Origin: Jaapia argillacea MUCL 33604
Lineage: Eukaryota > Basidiomycota > Agaricomycetes > Jaapiales > Jaapiaceae
Length of the DNA: 64,000 nucleotides
Direction of reading: 5' to 3'
Assembly: GCA_000697665.1 (NCBI GenBank)
Contig: KL197709.1
Span: 1,673,791-1,737,790, forward strand
Below are positions 1 through 14,587 of this stretch, piece by piece (position 1 is the stretch's first letter; the number at the start of each line of letters is the position of its first letter). The position numbers and the translations under genes were made by a program. Below the pieces are notes generated by a model. It had not been told where the DNA came from. It worked only from the letters and a program-made list of their open reading frames with translations, and ran no database searches.

Positions 1-2
1 AG

Positions 3-1290
3 GAGGACACTCGCCTCCCGCCCCCACCGTTCTCTCTGGAAGGCCCGTCTTACGAAGGCCCTCGATACGAGGAGGTGGCAACGCCTCCCCACATAGATAC
101 CCCACCTCCCACAGTCCTGTCGTACCAGGAGCCGGACTCCAGGGTATCTTCGCCTCTGCAGTCCCCACATTCACCACCTCCTTCTCTATCCTTCCCACCT
201 CCCCGATCACAATCCCGTCACTCTATCAGCTCTCTTTCGCAGCACTCGCATCCCTCTTCACCTCTACCGCCGGTCCCTAATACCACCCAGATTCATCATC
301 AGTCGATGCCTCCACCACCGCGGAACCCAGTCAATCGCGTTGTGCCTCGACCAATTACCACCTATTCAACGCCAGTCAAGGCAAAGACGTCCCGGTCATC
401 AACGTTCGTGCGCGTAGGCGATTTTGACCCATCGGTGGCGTATAACAGGCATCGCACGCACGCCAGGCCGATCGATGAGCCTTTGCCTTCCGTTGTGGAC
501 GCTTCTGCATTTTATAAGTATGTCCCTGAGTCTTCGCGCTTTAAGCACGTACTAATCTATCATTAGATCTTCGGTTGCGGCCCACATCCCCACAACTCCT
601 GCGAGGTCATACATTACTTCACATCCGTACGTTCCACTGCTTCACACGATTTCCTCCATATTTAGACTCCCTTCTTGCAATAGTGCTGCTCCCTCCACTC
701 CGGGACTTCGATCCCGCCAATCTTTTGGAGCTCACAGCGGAGGTGGCTTCGTTACTCCCTCTAGACAGGCTCCTCCTGTTCCTTCAATCTCGCCATCTTT
801 GTTTGCTGGGTCACAAATGTCCCACTTCCCGAGTTCTGCTCCGGCACCTCCGGCACTCTCCCCCGCACGACAGTCTGTCCAACAGTCGTCTTATGGTCAG
901 CAACAGCAAACATCCTACGCCCCGCAGCAGGAGCCGTCTTACGCGCAGCAGCTGCAACAGTCATATTCTGCTTATTCCCAGCAACAGCCGTCGTATACTC
1001 AGCAGCAATCGCCTTACGGTCAGCCTGAGGCTTCGCAGGCGCAGGCAAACCCACAATACAACCAAGCCAATTATGCTGCATCTACGTATGCCCCATCCCA
1101 GTATACCCCTTCGACCTATGAGCCCTCAGTATACGCTCCAACAACGTACACTCCGTCTCCGTCAACCTACGCCCCAACGTCGTACGCTCCGTCGACATAT
1201 GCCCCCACAGCGTATGACTCGGCACCACCTGCGCAATCTCAATGGGCTCCGTCCCAGTATGGCCATGGAGACCCATACTATCGATCTTGA
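3..1290 (+). CDS. Pro/Tyr/Gln-rich low-complexity protein, 3' part of gene
   Basis: The gene is open at the left edge, so its start is missing. Exons are 3-517 and 567-1290; the 49-base intron runs from GTATGT to a CATTAG acceptor and joins the two frames exactly, leaving 412 visible residues. The first half is rich in Pro and Ser. The stretch around VRVGDFDPSVAYNRH is the only part that looks folded. The last 150 residues are a low-complexity tail of Gln, Tyr, Ser and Pro with short tandem units such as TYAPS and SYAQQ, ending in YYRS. No catalytic or binding domain is visible, so I assign no function. The tail resembles prion-like or coat-type disordered segments, which is an inference from composition only. 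The gene runs in the same direction as the kinase gene 290 bases downstream. A long overlapping frame at 575-1369 is basic shadow sequence. Confidence 0.75.
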
Positions 1291-1577
1291 ATTTCTTGGA
1301 CGTTGCTGTTATTTATTTTCTCATTCCTTGGATTCAAACGCTGCCATCCCGTTAGTTAGTTGTTTATGATCTTGGTCAATACTGTTGTCTTTTATGTCTT
1401 TGTTGACATCAAATAGCATGTTGTCGTGTACGTCGTTGTACTATCACTGCCACCTGCTGTATCGGCAATCTTGATTCTTGCGAATTCTCTCGCGGGATGC
1501 TTCCAGAAACGGATATGCAACTAAATTACATCCCAGGTTGAGTTGGAAACAAGGTCTTCACCCTTGCGACGGATAAA

Positions 1578-3453
<1,876 letters not shown>

Positions 3454-3659
3454 TGAAGGACTTCATCGCTGTACATGTTGCCGAGATTCTGAGTCCGGTT
3501 TGTCTAGTTATATCATTGGATCTGTAGACTGCATACATCAAGGAGGCACATCCGGAAGCAAGGTGTCCGTGTGTTGTTACATACAATTACATGAAATTGT
3601 CGAGTTCTAGTTAACCTTGATACTAGAGTAAGATGTGGGATATCGAACGGATGGATCAC

Positions 3660-6600
3660 TCATGCTTGCTGTGGTCGTAATAACGGTCTCATCTAGATCA
3701 GAAACACAATTCAGATTCTTGCACGAGAAGACGAAGCCAGAAACGCCTCACCATTTCTACAAACACGGGGAGGAGCTGAGGTAAATGGTTCAACTCAGGT
3801 TTGGTGATAGGTTGAGGCGCAGTTCGTTTCCGCTTCAGCTTGGGCTTCTCAGTTGGCGGACTGGCGGCCGGTCGCGGCGGTCTCTGCTGTCGCCGAGGTT
3901 CGTCTAAGGAAGCGTGTAATCTCTGGGGACTGAGTGGGAGTGGCTTGTCCCTGGAAGACCTTGGCGGCTGTATCGACGACAATGATGGAGATCCTGAACG
4001 ATGCTTGGAATGTAAATGGGGGACGGGGGGTGGATGGGTATCTCGTCCAGGACGGGATGAATGGGAAAATGTCATCGATCTCGAGGGGCGAACGGCAGGC
4101 GTTATGGGCTTCTCAGGTGGAGGAGGGACGATAGGTGCTTGCCCCAGAGGTGATTTAGGGATAGGAGTTCGATGCGACTGAGCAGGACCAGGACCGTGCC
4201 CTACAGTCCTTGACCTCACCACAGGTTTCGTCCTCGGGCCCTCCTCAGTCTCCGTACTACTCTCCGTATCACTCTCACTCCCACTCCCACTACTCTCTTC
4301 ACTATCGCTCTCGCTCTCACTCTCTTCTTCCCGGTCGTCCTCATCATCATCATCACTCTCATCCTCTTCAACCTCAGCAGCAAGTTCATCAGCATCCCCC
4401 CTAACCAACTCCCCAAAGCTCAAATCCCTAACAACACCATCAACAAGCTGAGCAGCAACCTCATCCTCCCCAGCCTCCCCACCTCCTTCCGCCCTAGTCT
4501 TCCCAAACCTCCTCCTAATCTTATCCTCATAAGCCAGCTTTAACTTATAATGATACTTTGCAACTTCATCCACTTCCTTCAATACAGCTTCCCGGTCGGG
4601 ACCGATATGGGGGAGGAGGTACTCGAGGCTGATCTTGTTTGAACCGGGGATAAAATCGACTTCCGGAGAGTGAACGCCTTCTCGTATCACGGTTAGGAAA
4701 AGTTCGATCCACCGCATGAGGTTATCGAAAAGTCCTTCGCCTTTCGAATGAACCTTGTGTACGAAATTGTAAAAGGCCTGTTCATGCCGCTGAATGAGAT
4801 CAATAAAGATCTGAACAGTCTTTCCCGGGTCTTCTTGACTCACTACCCCCCAAAAAAATCAAAACTTCTCGCAGAGAAAGGAGGGGGTGGGGAGACTCAC
4901 ATTCTTCAGTGGCCTCAACAGTCTTGATCAAATCATTAATAAAAGTCTGCAAATCCCCAATGGAATCAGCAATGCTCGCAGCTCTATAAACCTGCGCAAG
5001 GGGAGCATAGAATATCGTAATGATATCCTTCAACAACTCCGCCGTCACACCCTCAAAAATCAACCCAATCAACTCTTGTCGATCGCGAAGACGTTCGTAC
5101 AACCTAGCCAGAACACCTAGATCCTCGTATAACCAAGCATCTTCGTCTTCTGGTCCTTCGTCGTCGTCGGGATCAGATAAGGAGGAGCGGTAACGAGTGT
5201 ATTCGATGTGGGCGCGATGGGCACGCATTACGCGGTGGAGTTGGGGACGGGAGAGGGTTGGGTTTTCGGATGAGCGGAGGATTGATGTTAGGATGTTCAA
5301 GTTTTCAGCGGCTGTTTCGAAATGGGAGGAGAGTTGAGAGGTACGATTCGCTAGGTAACAGGAACGGATTCGGGGAGCTCACCGGCATCAGCTTTGTAAA
5401 CTTCTTGGATCTCCCTGGGAGCATACACAAACAACCTAATCTTCTCGCACAACATCGGGTCATCAACTTTATCCTTGACAGCTTCGATATCTTCCTCTAG
5501 CGCTTTGACCTCTTCCATCAAAGAGCTCGTGAACATCCTAAAAGCGACGAGGAGCCGTCAGGATACATCAACACGTTTTAGGTGACCAAAGGCTTACCGC
5601 TGTAACAAACTCCTCCCACCAAAAGGTTGAGCGAGGAACAGGTCCAACACGCCTATCCAAAAACGACATTAACAATCATAATCCCAACGCAAAGACTAGT
5701 GGGTTGCACGGGCGTACAACCACCAAAAAGGAAAAGAAACTCACTTCGAATCATCCCCACAGGATTCGTAATCTTCAACGCAGCTTTCAACATGAAATAA
5801 GGCATCAACCCGTGTATCCTCTTCAACGAAGCAAGAGTCTCAGAAGCGTTATCAGCCGCTACCAAATGATGAAACACCGTCGAAGCTAGTCTATCCAGTC
5901 GACCAGCATTACATCAGCACCAATCAAAAGAAGAGACTTGAAAGGAACACGCACGATATCCTAGCCCATTCCAAAACAGCCTGATAATTCGCAGGTAAAT
6001 CCCTAACATTCTCCGTCACTTTAATAGTCCCAAATATATGCGTCAACCCATCTACCACCAAAAACCCATCAGTTCCCTCCAACCCCACCCATTCAAAAAC
6101 AAACACACCTTTGCCAACAATCTCCCCCCTAACACCTCTAACAGCCTCCCTCAACCCCTCAACCCTCCCTTTAACCTCCTCCCCAAACCTCTTCCTCCCC
6201 TCCTCCCTCATCCTATCAGCCTCCTCCCTCCTCCTCGCATCATCCCTCTCCCCAGAACTCAACACCGTAGGACTCGAAGTCAAAAACGATCGTAGCACAG
6301 GCGAAGAAGCCAATGCAGGGTTGGAGAGGAGGAGATGGAGATACGATCGTAACGTTAACCGATTCTTCTCCCTTGATAACGAACCTCCAGAGTTTTGTGG
6401 TGGTGGTGGTTGGTTTGGGAGGAGTGTAGCTGTAGAGGCAGAAGGAGAACTCAAGGAAGGTGAGACGTGTCCGTTCCCATTCTGACCACCACCACCACCA
6501 CCAAAAGATCGTTTGGTAGGGGAATTACTACCACTGCCACTCCATCCCGAAGTGGTATGACCGAGGGATTCTTGGCTGCCTGAAGCGCTACTCGAGGGCC

Positions 6601-7673
6601 AGCCGAACATGGATGAGACATAGGCAGATGTGGAAGAAGCATAAGAGGTGGAAGTGGGTGAGGAGGGAGGGGCGGTTACTATTCTTCGGTCCTTTGCGGG
6701 AGGCGGTCGGATTTGTTCTTCGGGGTGAACTTTTCGGAGCTAATGGAGGATAAGGTGGGGGGGATGCGGTGGGAGGGGGAGATGGACGTACCTCGTCGAA
6801 TAAAGTCCTGAAATCACCGTACCGTCTCGAAACGAATGTGTCGGGCTGGTTATTCCGCCTCGTCCTAATGACAAACTCCTATAGGGATGAAATTAGTGCA
6901 CGCCGCATGGAGATGTGAAGGAAAGAACGAACTTCATGGACCCTACTCCTGACTCTGCCCTTCTCCACCACAGTCCTCACACAAACGACATTAACATCAA
7001 AAGTATCCCTCATCCTCATCTCCCTCGCATACCTCTTCTTCGCGACCATCTCCAATCTATCCAAATCACTCTGCGATAACCTAACCACCTCCTCCTTCTC
7101 GGCCAATTTCGTAGCGCTACCCAAGAACATGGCCAAGTTCTTTTCGAGTTTTCCAAGTAGTTTCAGACGGGTGGCTTGTTCGGAAGCACCGGATGAGGAG
7201 GGGTCATCGAATATGGATGTCGGGGAGAGGTTTCGGGAGAGGAGGGAAGCCATGAAAGGCTGCAACTTGTCTGGAAAGAAATCCTTGGGAGCATCTTTCA
7301 AGAAGGGGAAGGTCAAGATGAACTGCCTGAAGACCCATCGTAGGAATGGCAAGTCGAGATGGGGAGCATCTTTGGGAGGGGGATGGAAAGGACGGCCGAG
7401 GTAGGAGAAAGTGGAGACGTTGTTTGGGACTGCGGTAGTGATGAGATCGAGTTCGTGGTGGAATTGGAGTTGGATGAGAGATTTCTTGAGGTAGTGGGCT
7501 AAGATTGGGGTGAGAGGAGCGGAGGATGTGGGAGTGGACGAGGTTGGTGACACGGTTAGGTGTGCTTCCGGTGGTGGCGGTTGATTCGTGTTGATTCTGG
7601 GTGGATTTGGAGTATCCTTTGATGAATCTTGTGCGATGTTACCCTGTACATTGTGAATTTGCTGTTGATCCAT
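3660..7673 (-). CDS. PXB-PX-DUF3818 membrane-binding protein (Lec1/YPR097W-like)
   Basis: Read on the minus strand, the exons are 6933-7673, 6792-6878, 5955-6739, 5745-5890, 5599-5652, 5383-5538, 4901-5311, 3752-4842 and 3660-3692, giving 1167 residues. An N-terminal PX-associated helical domain (residues about 55-230) is followed by a PX phosphoinositide-binding domain whose core spans exons 1-3, with the basic segment around VSRRYGDFRTLFDEL. A Ser/Gly-rich linker follows, then the large helical DUF3818 region ending near KGEGLFDNLMRWIELFL. The tail has an acidic Asp/Glu/Ser tract and Pro-rich segments. The last intron (3693-3751) was recognised because it restores the family-like C-terminus LLPVFVEMMRPLL; reading through it gives an unrelated ending. 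The budding yeast relative affects lipid droplets and sterol distribution; a similar role here is inference. The gene lies head to tail behind the dehydrogenase kinase gene. Confidence 0.88.
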
Positions 7674-8056
7674 AGCAGAGGAGGAAAGAAAGAGAAACGG
7701 TGGAGGATAAGCGGACGCAGGCTCGCCACAGTTCCGCAGGACTTGATCATTACGTCATGGCTCACACACCTGAACTGCGAACAGACCCGACAATCGCAAT
7801 CCAACGGTATCAGCTGCGTCTCACAGCCTGACAATCACTCATCAGTTTTGAATCAGATGTCGTGCCTACACAAGCCGCAACGGCCTACACGGCGCGAACG
7901 TGCAGACACACATCAAATCCTCAGTCAGGCCAATCTTATCAGATAATTCCCCAGCTAAACTTTGATCATCACCCCAGCGCTCAACCGATGTGGTTCTTGC
8001 GATGTACGTGCGAAGTCCCAGCGGTTATCTATCAGAAAGGCACGCGCAAAGGTACA
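7674..8056. other. Intergenic region, no gene seen
   Basis: These 383 bases lie between the end of the dehydrogenase kinase gene and the start of the PX-domain gene, both on the minus strand. The region should hold the terminator of the first and the promoter of the second. The open frames in it are short and show no protein-like composition. Confidence 0.5.
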
Positions 8057-10168
8057 TTACACCTCTATCCCCTCATGGTTTGTTCCCTACACCACACCTC
8101 CATCAATCCAAGACAAACATACCAAGAACCAACACACTCACCAACTTCGGTAATCTCACAAACGCATCCGTACCTACCCAAGACCCCATCAGTCCTCGCA
8201 CAGCAAACAGCCAAGAAAAGACCTACCCCATCCATCTAACGAAACCAACTCCAACGATCCCCCAAAGTACCTGCACAACACCCTAAGCAAAACCTCCCCA
8301 AACAAGAGAAAAAGGGACACACGTAGCGAATATATTACTCATAGGCAACCCAATCCCAATCCTAGCATGAGGGGCAACCCCAGCCTCACTCTCCACGTCC
8401 TCCTCCCCACTTGCCAACCCCTCCCCAGGCCGAAGCGCAGCAACCTGTTCATCAACAGTAGCCTTCATCCCTCTCGCACTCTTACTCACACTCCTCAACG
8501 CACCCAACCTCGCTTTCTCCAACCTAGCCGCATTTCGGATATGAGAGAATGAGAAGAGATCCGAAGGGTGCGTTATGTAAGAGGTCGTTAACCCTCCTCC
8601 TGGATCATCATTACACGTTAATGCGATATCGCTAGGAAGGGAGGAAACGTACCTTGATCAGATATACGGATCCCGACTTGGTCTGTCCCCGCGACGATAG
8701 TAATCCGTATAGGCGGCAAAACATCCTCATCCCGATGTTTCGACCCAGTCGCTCTCATCGACTACCCCCAATCAGCTTCCAGCCACGAACCAAAAAAAAA
8801 AAGTAACGCACATTCTTCAACAACTCAAATATAATATACCTAAAACCCACAATCAGCCCCCAAACCACATGATTCGCAAGAAGGAAAAGCTCACTCGAGA
8901 TGTTCCCGAATATAAGGAAACCTAGTATCCAAATGCCCATCCACGATGACCTCGGGCCATTCCCTCCCTTCAATATACCTCCTCCCCTTTTCTTTTCTAT
9001 CCCCACTCCCACTAGGCACCTCCTCCCTGAAATCCTCCAACCAAAACGGTCGACCCCTCAACAACCTCTTACACTTTTCCACACTCCTCAAAACATCAAG
9101 CCCCGTATCAATTATCCCCACATGGCTCTCGGACGGCATCACCGAGCTCGCTCGACCCCCTGGCGAGTTTGATGTGGGATTTGAATGAGAACTATGACTT
9201 GTGGTATTTGAGTCTGTCGTGGAACTTGAGCCGAAACTCGAATGAGAAGAAGCCATGAACCCTTTCGAAAGCGACAAATGATGCTCCGCCAAAACCCTCC
9301 TCGATATCCTAGAAACCAACATCCGTCTCATGAAAGAATCCAATTGGTCAGGTGGGAGGTAAGGGGACGATAACGATAATCCCAGTGATAGATTCGGTAT
9401 CACTCCCGCACTGGTGATGTAGGGATGAATAGCTTGACCACGAATGCAGGGGAGGGGGACTTACTGCTCTTCGAGTAAATTCCGCAGAAAGGAACAAAAG
9501 GCCTCGTTCTCCTCCAAGTTATGTATATGTGGATAACTCCTGAACCTACAAACCTCATCAACACCCACTCCACCACCTCAAGTGCTTCACGTACTTTTCA
9601 AAAGCAGACCAATACAACTACGCCAACCTCAATCATCTTCCCCGACACATGTGGGTGAGGTGTACACACACCTCGTAAACCCTAGCTACACCTTCTTGTG
9701 TAACGACGATAAAAGGTAACGCTTGCAAGTCCCTCAACCGATGTGCGATCCGAACAGGCAATTCGGTCCTGACATAATTCGCGCTCTGCACTTGCCCCAA
9801 AACAGATCGACGTCAACTCTAACCCTCCCTACCAAATGAAAGGGGGGATGGGTAGGCCATACCTTGACAAGCCGTTCCTCAGTCATACTTCGGCCGAAAA
9901 AGACCTACACCACAAAACATGCGGCTGAGTTTCGTGGAGAGATGTGAGATGTGAGACGGATGGAACGAGGACGTACGAGTTGTCTCAGAGTCAATCGATT
10001 AGCTTCTTTCGCAGCGTACAACTCCAGTTGTCTATTCTGATAGAAATGAAGGGCGGTATTGGTCGACTTGAATCGTTTACCACTTAATCCCATGAGTACT
10101 CCTCGTGATTTGTGAGCTGTCGTTGGACTGAGGAGTCGGGTTGAACATGAAGGGCAGGTCCGCGACAT
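8057..10168 (-). CDS. Mitochondrial pyruvate/branched-chain 2-oxoacid dehydrogenase kinase
   Basis: Twelve exons on the minus strand: 9977-10168, 9863-9904, 9672-9785, 9595-9617, 9465-9545, 8895-9410, 8812-8839, 8653-8761, 8323-8599, 8227-8270, 8142-8173 and 8057-8086, giving 495 residues. The enzyme phosphorylates and switches off the E1 subunit of a mitochondrial 2-oxoacid dehydrogenase complex. The basic Ser/Arg-rich N-terminus starting MSRTCPSCSTRLL looks like a mitochondrial targeting sequence. The four-helix domain includes TELPVRIAHRLRDLQALPF. The GHKL ATPase fold has the N box YIIFELLKNSMRAT, the G1 box ISDQGGG and the G2 box GIGLPMSNIFATYFGG. The C-terminus GTNHEGIEV is family-like. 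A Ser-rich insert (around 9160-9260) and an acidic insert in the ATP lid are extra. The N box is closer to branched-chain kinases than to animal pyruvate kinases, but the substrate cannot be fixed from sequence. The start at 10168 is the first ATG; a longer frame starts only at TTG. Confidence 0.93.
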
Positions 10169-10420
10169 TTGGGGGGAAGAGGGGGGGATGAAGGTGAAAT
10201 GAGTCAAGGACTAGCTCGAGAAGATGTGCCGGTACTGGTGTTGGTACTTTGTCCGAAGCATGCTCGTGTGACCGCGATCGACGAAACACGTGCGACACGC
10301 GTTGGTCACAAATTTGAAAGGGATTTCAGTCACTTGTTAGAATTCACGCGTAGGTAGTGGCATACGACGGTAGAACAACAAAGTAGATGTTCCAAATGTA
10401 AAGGCAAAAGAACACAACAA

Positions 10421-11652
10421 TCAAAGGATTCCCTCAGACCTCAACGCTCCCATAATCAAGAAAGCAGACCTCCCATCCCTATCCACACCAACCCAATCCC
10501 CCTTCTTCACCTCACCCTCCTTCCCCATCTCATCACCAAAAGCATACACATCATCGTCTTCTCCTGCATTCTCCACAGGTTTCCCCTCGGATTGTTGAAG
10601 CGCCCGTTCTCGCATCGCTTCCTCCTCCTCCCGATCCCATAAACATTCTTCCCATTGAGAATCACTAACAGTCACCGCTACCACCTTCGAATCCCGGATG
10701 TTAGGGAGTATGGAAGTGAGGAGATTGGAAATTAATTCAGATGTCCCGTCTGCCGTTGCTGAGTGGAGAGTCGGGAGGGGGAGGTATTCGGCCTACATCC
10801 CAAGTAAATATGCCACCCAGGCGTAGTTTAGTTATGCTCGGCTCACCTCAAGAAGCATCCCTTTCACAGCCCCACCGGCAAGTATGACGTTCCCAGCCCT
10901 AACGAGCCAATCACTCCCAATAGCAAACACATACCCATCAATCATCAATTGTTGTCCAGCAACAGCACCACCACCCCTCTGCCCTCCAGCTCCAGCTCCG
11001 GCACCAGTCGTGTCCCCTCCACGAGTAGTCTGTCGAACTGATATCCAACGAGCCCGAAGTTGCTGGAGGAGTTGTTCGAGTGCGTTGGGCGGTCGGACGG
11101 TCATGAATGTTGAACGGTAGTGAGTGGGTGCGGGGATTTCTGGTGGGGGTGGGGGTGGAATGGGTGCTGTGGGAGGTGGGTTGGGGTCGGGGTTCTCGCT
11201 GCTGAGCGGTGGTGGTTGTTGTTGTGCTTCAGCCTGAGCTTGGAGGTGAGCTTGGTTATGAAGTGCTGTTTGGGAAGCTACGTGATGTAGGAAATCGGCA
11301 CGAGTGGGCGCAGAAGGGTCGTCGATCAGGACGAAAACGTTTTCGTTCATCGTCAATGCGCATAATGACCGTTCGGAGTGGATACGGAAAGCGGGGATCG
11401 TACTGAACGTCGAACGGTACGTTCGTATTGTCAACTGCCATCTCCCCCGATATTGACCCTGTTCTTAACATCAATGATAGAAATGCAAGAGTGAAGAAGG
11501 GAGACAGACGTGGTGGTTTCTGATGATGTTTTCGTTGATGATCTCGAGACCTGTGGTGGGTGCATTCTGCCATCGAGCAAGGCTGTTCTAACCTCGACGT
11601 TAGTTATCAAAAATCGGCGACACAAGCCAAACACAGACCCAGTAAATCCCAT
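10421..11652 (-). CDS. MED20: Mediator complex subunit 20 (Srb2/TRFP family)
   Basis: Exons on the minus strand are 11639-11652, 11510-11582, 10847-11458 and 10421-10792, giving 356 residues. Med20 is part of the Mediator head module and binds Med18 during RNA polymerase II initiation. The family signature is visible at the N-terminus, LARWQNAPTTGLEIINENI, then GRWQLTIRTYRSTF, and in the strand region SDWLVRAGNVILAGGAVKG. The first coding exon is only 14 bases long (MGFT plus two bases); its intron has a good branch-like sequence (CTAAC). The protein is longer than usual for the family because of a Gln/Pro-rich insert, a Pro-run and a Gly-rich loop. The C-terminal part after the beta barrel is acidic. 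The gene is divergent from ORC4, with only 158 bases between the two starts, so the two probably share a promoter region. Confidence 0.9.
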
Positions 11653-11810
11653 CGTCGATAGTTCAAAGGCAAGGGACCTGGGTGTGACACGACAATGTGT
11701 GATTTATGTGACAGTTTCGTGACATAACGCGATACCACCATCGCGTGCTTAATTTGGTTCAAGACAAGTCCTCGTCCACATCTTGAACTTGACCTTGACT
11801 TTTACCTGCC

Positions 11811-14587
11811 ATGCCTCCTAAACGCAAAGCTCCTCCTGCAGCTCCTGCAGACGAACCACCCTCTACCAGAATGCGAACTCGATCTGCTGGCCCCCTCGTC
11901 GCTATGCAACCAGCTCCACCACCACCCAAACGCAAACGCGGGAAACCCCCAGGTATCCCAGCTAAAGAGATCGCGTCTACCTCTACTCAGGTAGTCGAGC
12001 AAGCTGCTCCTGTTACGGCAGCACCAGGTGTAACGAGAAGGACGAGGAACAAGACCTATACGTGTCAGAACACTCCCCCTGGGAAGCCAGTTGCCGCTGC
12101 CGTTCCTCCTGTGAACGATAACCGAGAGGAGGATGCTTCAGAGGATGAGTTGATTTTGTCTCCGACGAGGAGACGTCCCACCCTTACAGTTTCTCCACCA
12201 CCATCACCCACACCTCGAAAACTAGCTACGCCTAAACGTGCTACTCCCCGAGTTATCATGGACTCTGTAGAACTCGTCGCTCGCCCTCGAGTAACTCCTC
12301 TCCATCTAGGAAGAGCTGGTTCACCTGTCCCCACGCACTCGAAAGCCCCTCCCACACCTGTCAGGAAACCCGTCGTTCCTGTGTTATTCTCCCCTCCTAA
12401 ACGGCGGACGATCTTAAGTTCGGAGCAACAACCACGTTCCGTTACTCCTCCTCCACGTCCTTCCACGCCTATCGCTTCATCTTCGAAGCAAATATTGGCA
12501 ATAATCCCAGAAACTCCTCAACGCGAACGAGCGTCATCTCCGCCACCACCTCCTCCGCAGACTCCAGCCAAACGACATCCACCCACACCTCGAGCTTCAC
12601 CATCCAAACGAACAAAAGCCGTCGCTGCACCAGCTTCACCTCCCAAACTCCCTCGAGTCCTACCATCTCACCTTCACCCGTATCTCGAAGCTCAGAAACG
12701 TGCTGTCCTAGCTGCATTACGAAACCCTCCTGAGGTCGAACAAGATGGTCAAACGGATGTACAAGGGGATGGGGAAGATGATGATGATGATGATGGGCCG
12801 CCGACTAATGTGCTTGCGGCTGAGCAATTGCGGGATTTGTTAAAGGGGACTGTTGATCGCGGCGAGGGGAACAGTTGTTTCTTGATTGGACCCAAAGGAA
12901 GTGGGAAGACACGAGTAAGTCCTATACTTCGGCTTTCATATCCCAGAATCTCTTCTGAGACAAACTGTATTGACAACACTCAATCGAACAGATTGTAGAG
13001 AACGCGATATCGGCTCTCCCAAAACCTCCAATCGTAATCCGTCTATCTGGACATGTCCAAACCACAGATCGTCTCGCCCTGCGCGAGATAGCCAGGCAAC
13101 TATCTTTCCAAACCAATACTTCATACTTGTCCGATGTAGACGCCGAAAACGATTCTATGATGGACGATGCAAACCCTTTCCTCACAACTGCTGACACACC
13201 GATAATCTCCCTCCCCCCACCCACGCACCTCCCTTCCCTAATATCCATCCTCCCCACCCTGGCTAGACCGACCATATTAATATTAGACGCAATAGACTTA
13301 TTCGCTCTTCACCCTCGTCAATCCCTCCTCTACACTCTCCTGGACACGGCACAATCTATTCGTGCTACACCACAAACGAAAGGGTTGGCTATTATTGGGG
13401 TCACGAGTAGGGTTGACACCATTAATTTGTTAGAGAAGAGAGTTAAGAGTAGGTTTTCGGGGAGGATAATTAGGTGTGCTGGAGTTGGAGGGTGGGAAGG
13501 AGTTGTGAAGGGTGTGTTGAGCGTTAATATTGCAGAGGGAAGGGAGGAGGAGAGAGAGGAATGGGCAGGACTTTGGAAGGAAGGTGTGAGGATGTTTTTG
13601 GAGGATCGGGGAGTGAGAGATGTGATTAGGGAGACTTTTGCTTTGGTCAAGGATGTTAGTTTGCTTGCTCGGATATTCGTAAGTTCACGTCTTTCTTTCG
13701 CCGTTCGCTCGGGATTTTTGCATTGCGTCAGTTACTGATCTTTGGGGTGTTCGGTGATACAGACGGGCCCGATACTCGAGTTGACTCCATCATCACCATT
13801 CCCCGCTCCCTCGCAACTGCAATCAATCATCACTGTGCAACGGTGTCCACCCCGGTTTCCGTTCCTCAACGGTAAGCATCTTTGTGCTCCAACTTCTTCG
13901 ACTGCTGATCTCCAACCTCGCCCTTTCCACATCTCTTCTTCAACGCGGATCTAAATGCCAAATCCAATGATATACTCGCCTGACCATCCTTCTTTCCTCG
14001 TACACTGTTCCTTTTCTCTTCTATCACTTGTCGGTGACGCACATGACTTCTCGCCCTCGTTACAGCTCTTCCATATCCAAGCGTCTGTCTCCTCATAGCA
14101 TGCATCCACGCAAGAACATCAGGTCATGACGTTTTCACCTTCGAGATGCTCCATGAAAGCTTCCGGGATCAAGTTCGGACGTCCTTATCTGCTCCCATCC
14201 AGATCGAGGGTGGGGGAGTTGGGATGGTGAGGTGTAGTAGGGCAGTTATGATTGGGGTGAGTCATGCGTTCTTTTTCTCGACTTCGTTGCCATTCTTCGC
14301 TTCCTATTCTCCTATTCTGTGTTCGCGAGTTCCCGGTCTTTGTCTGATTTTGTGGAAGCCTCGTTGCTGACTATGACTTCACGATTTTCCACCCTCTCGA
14401 CTTATTCCAGGCCTTCGAACACCTCGTAGATACGAGGGTATTTGTGAACGCCGGGCCCGCAGTTAACGCGAACAGCGGGAGGGAATTTGTAAAGTATCGA
14501 TGTGTTTTGGGGAGGGAGGATGTCAAGAGGACAGTCGAGAAGATCGGACAGACCAACCTGAAGAAATGGTTCAGCAAGGCACATTGA
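11811..14587 (+). CDS. ORC4: Origin recognition complex subunit 4
   Basis: Exons are 11811-12914, 12992-13678, 13763-13871, 14066-14256 and 14411-14587, giving 755 residues. Orc4 is an AAA+ family subunit of the complex that marks replication origins and loads the MCM helicase. The first 330 residues are a disordered Pro-rich, basic extension with many SP/TP sites and KRKRGKPPG-like patches. The AAA+ part has Walker A GPKGSGKT at about 360-367, the conserved HPRQSLLYTLLDT segment and a Walker B-like ILILDAIDLF. The winged-helix part includes SVCLLIACIHARTSGHD and HDVFTFEMLHESF. Introns are longer here (77, 84, 194 and 154 bases) than elsewhere in the window. The 194-base intron was placed by the acceptor that restores the winged-helix start; I found no exon hidden inside it. 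The extended basic N-terminus could contact DNA, as in the AT-hook-bearing fission yeast Orc4, but true AT-hook cores are not present. Confidence 0.93.

Noticed and set aside
626-665. A possible 40-base intron (GTACGT..TTTAG) in the first gene
   Set aside because: Removing it shifts the frame, whereas the unspliced sequence stays open into the Tyr/Gln tail.
575-1369. Plus-strand open frame of 264 codons over the tail of the first gene
   Set aside because: It is Arg/His/Leu-rich shadow sequence of the repetitive Gln/Tyr/Pro tail; the spliced frame through 567-1290 has the protein-like composition.
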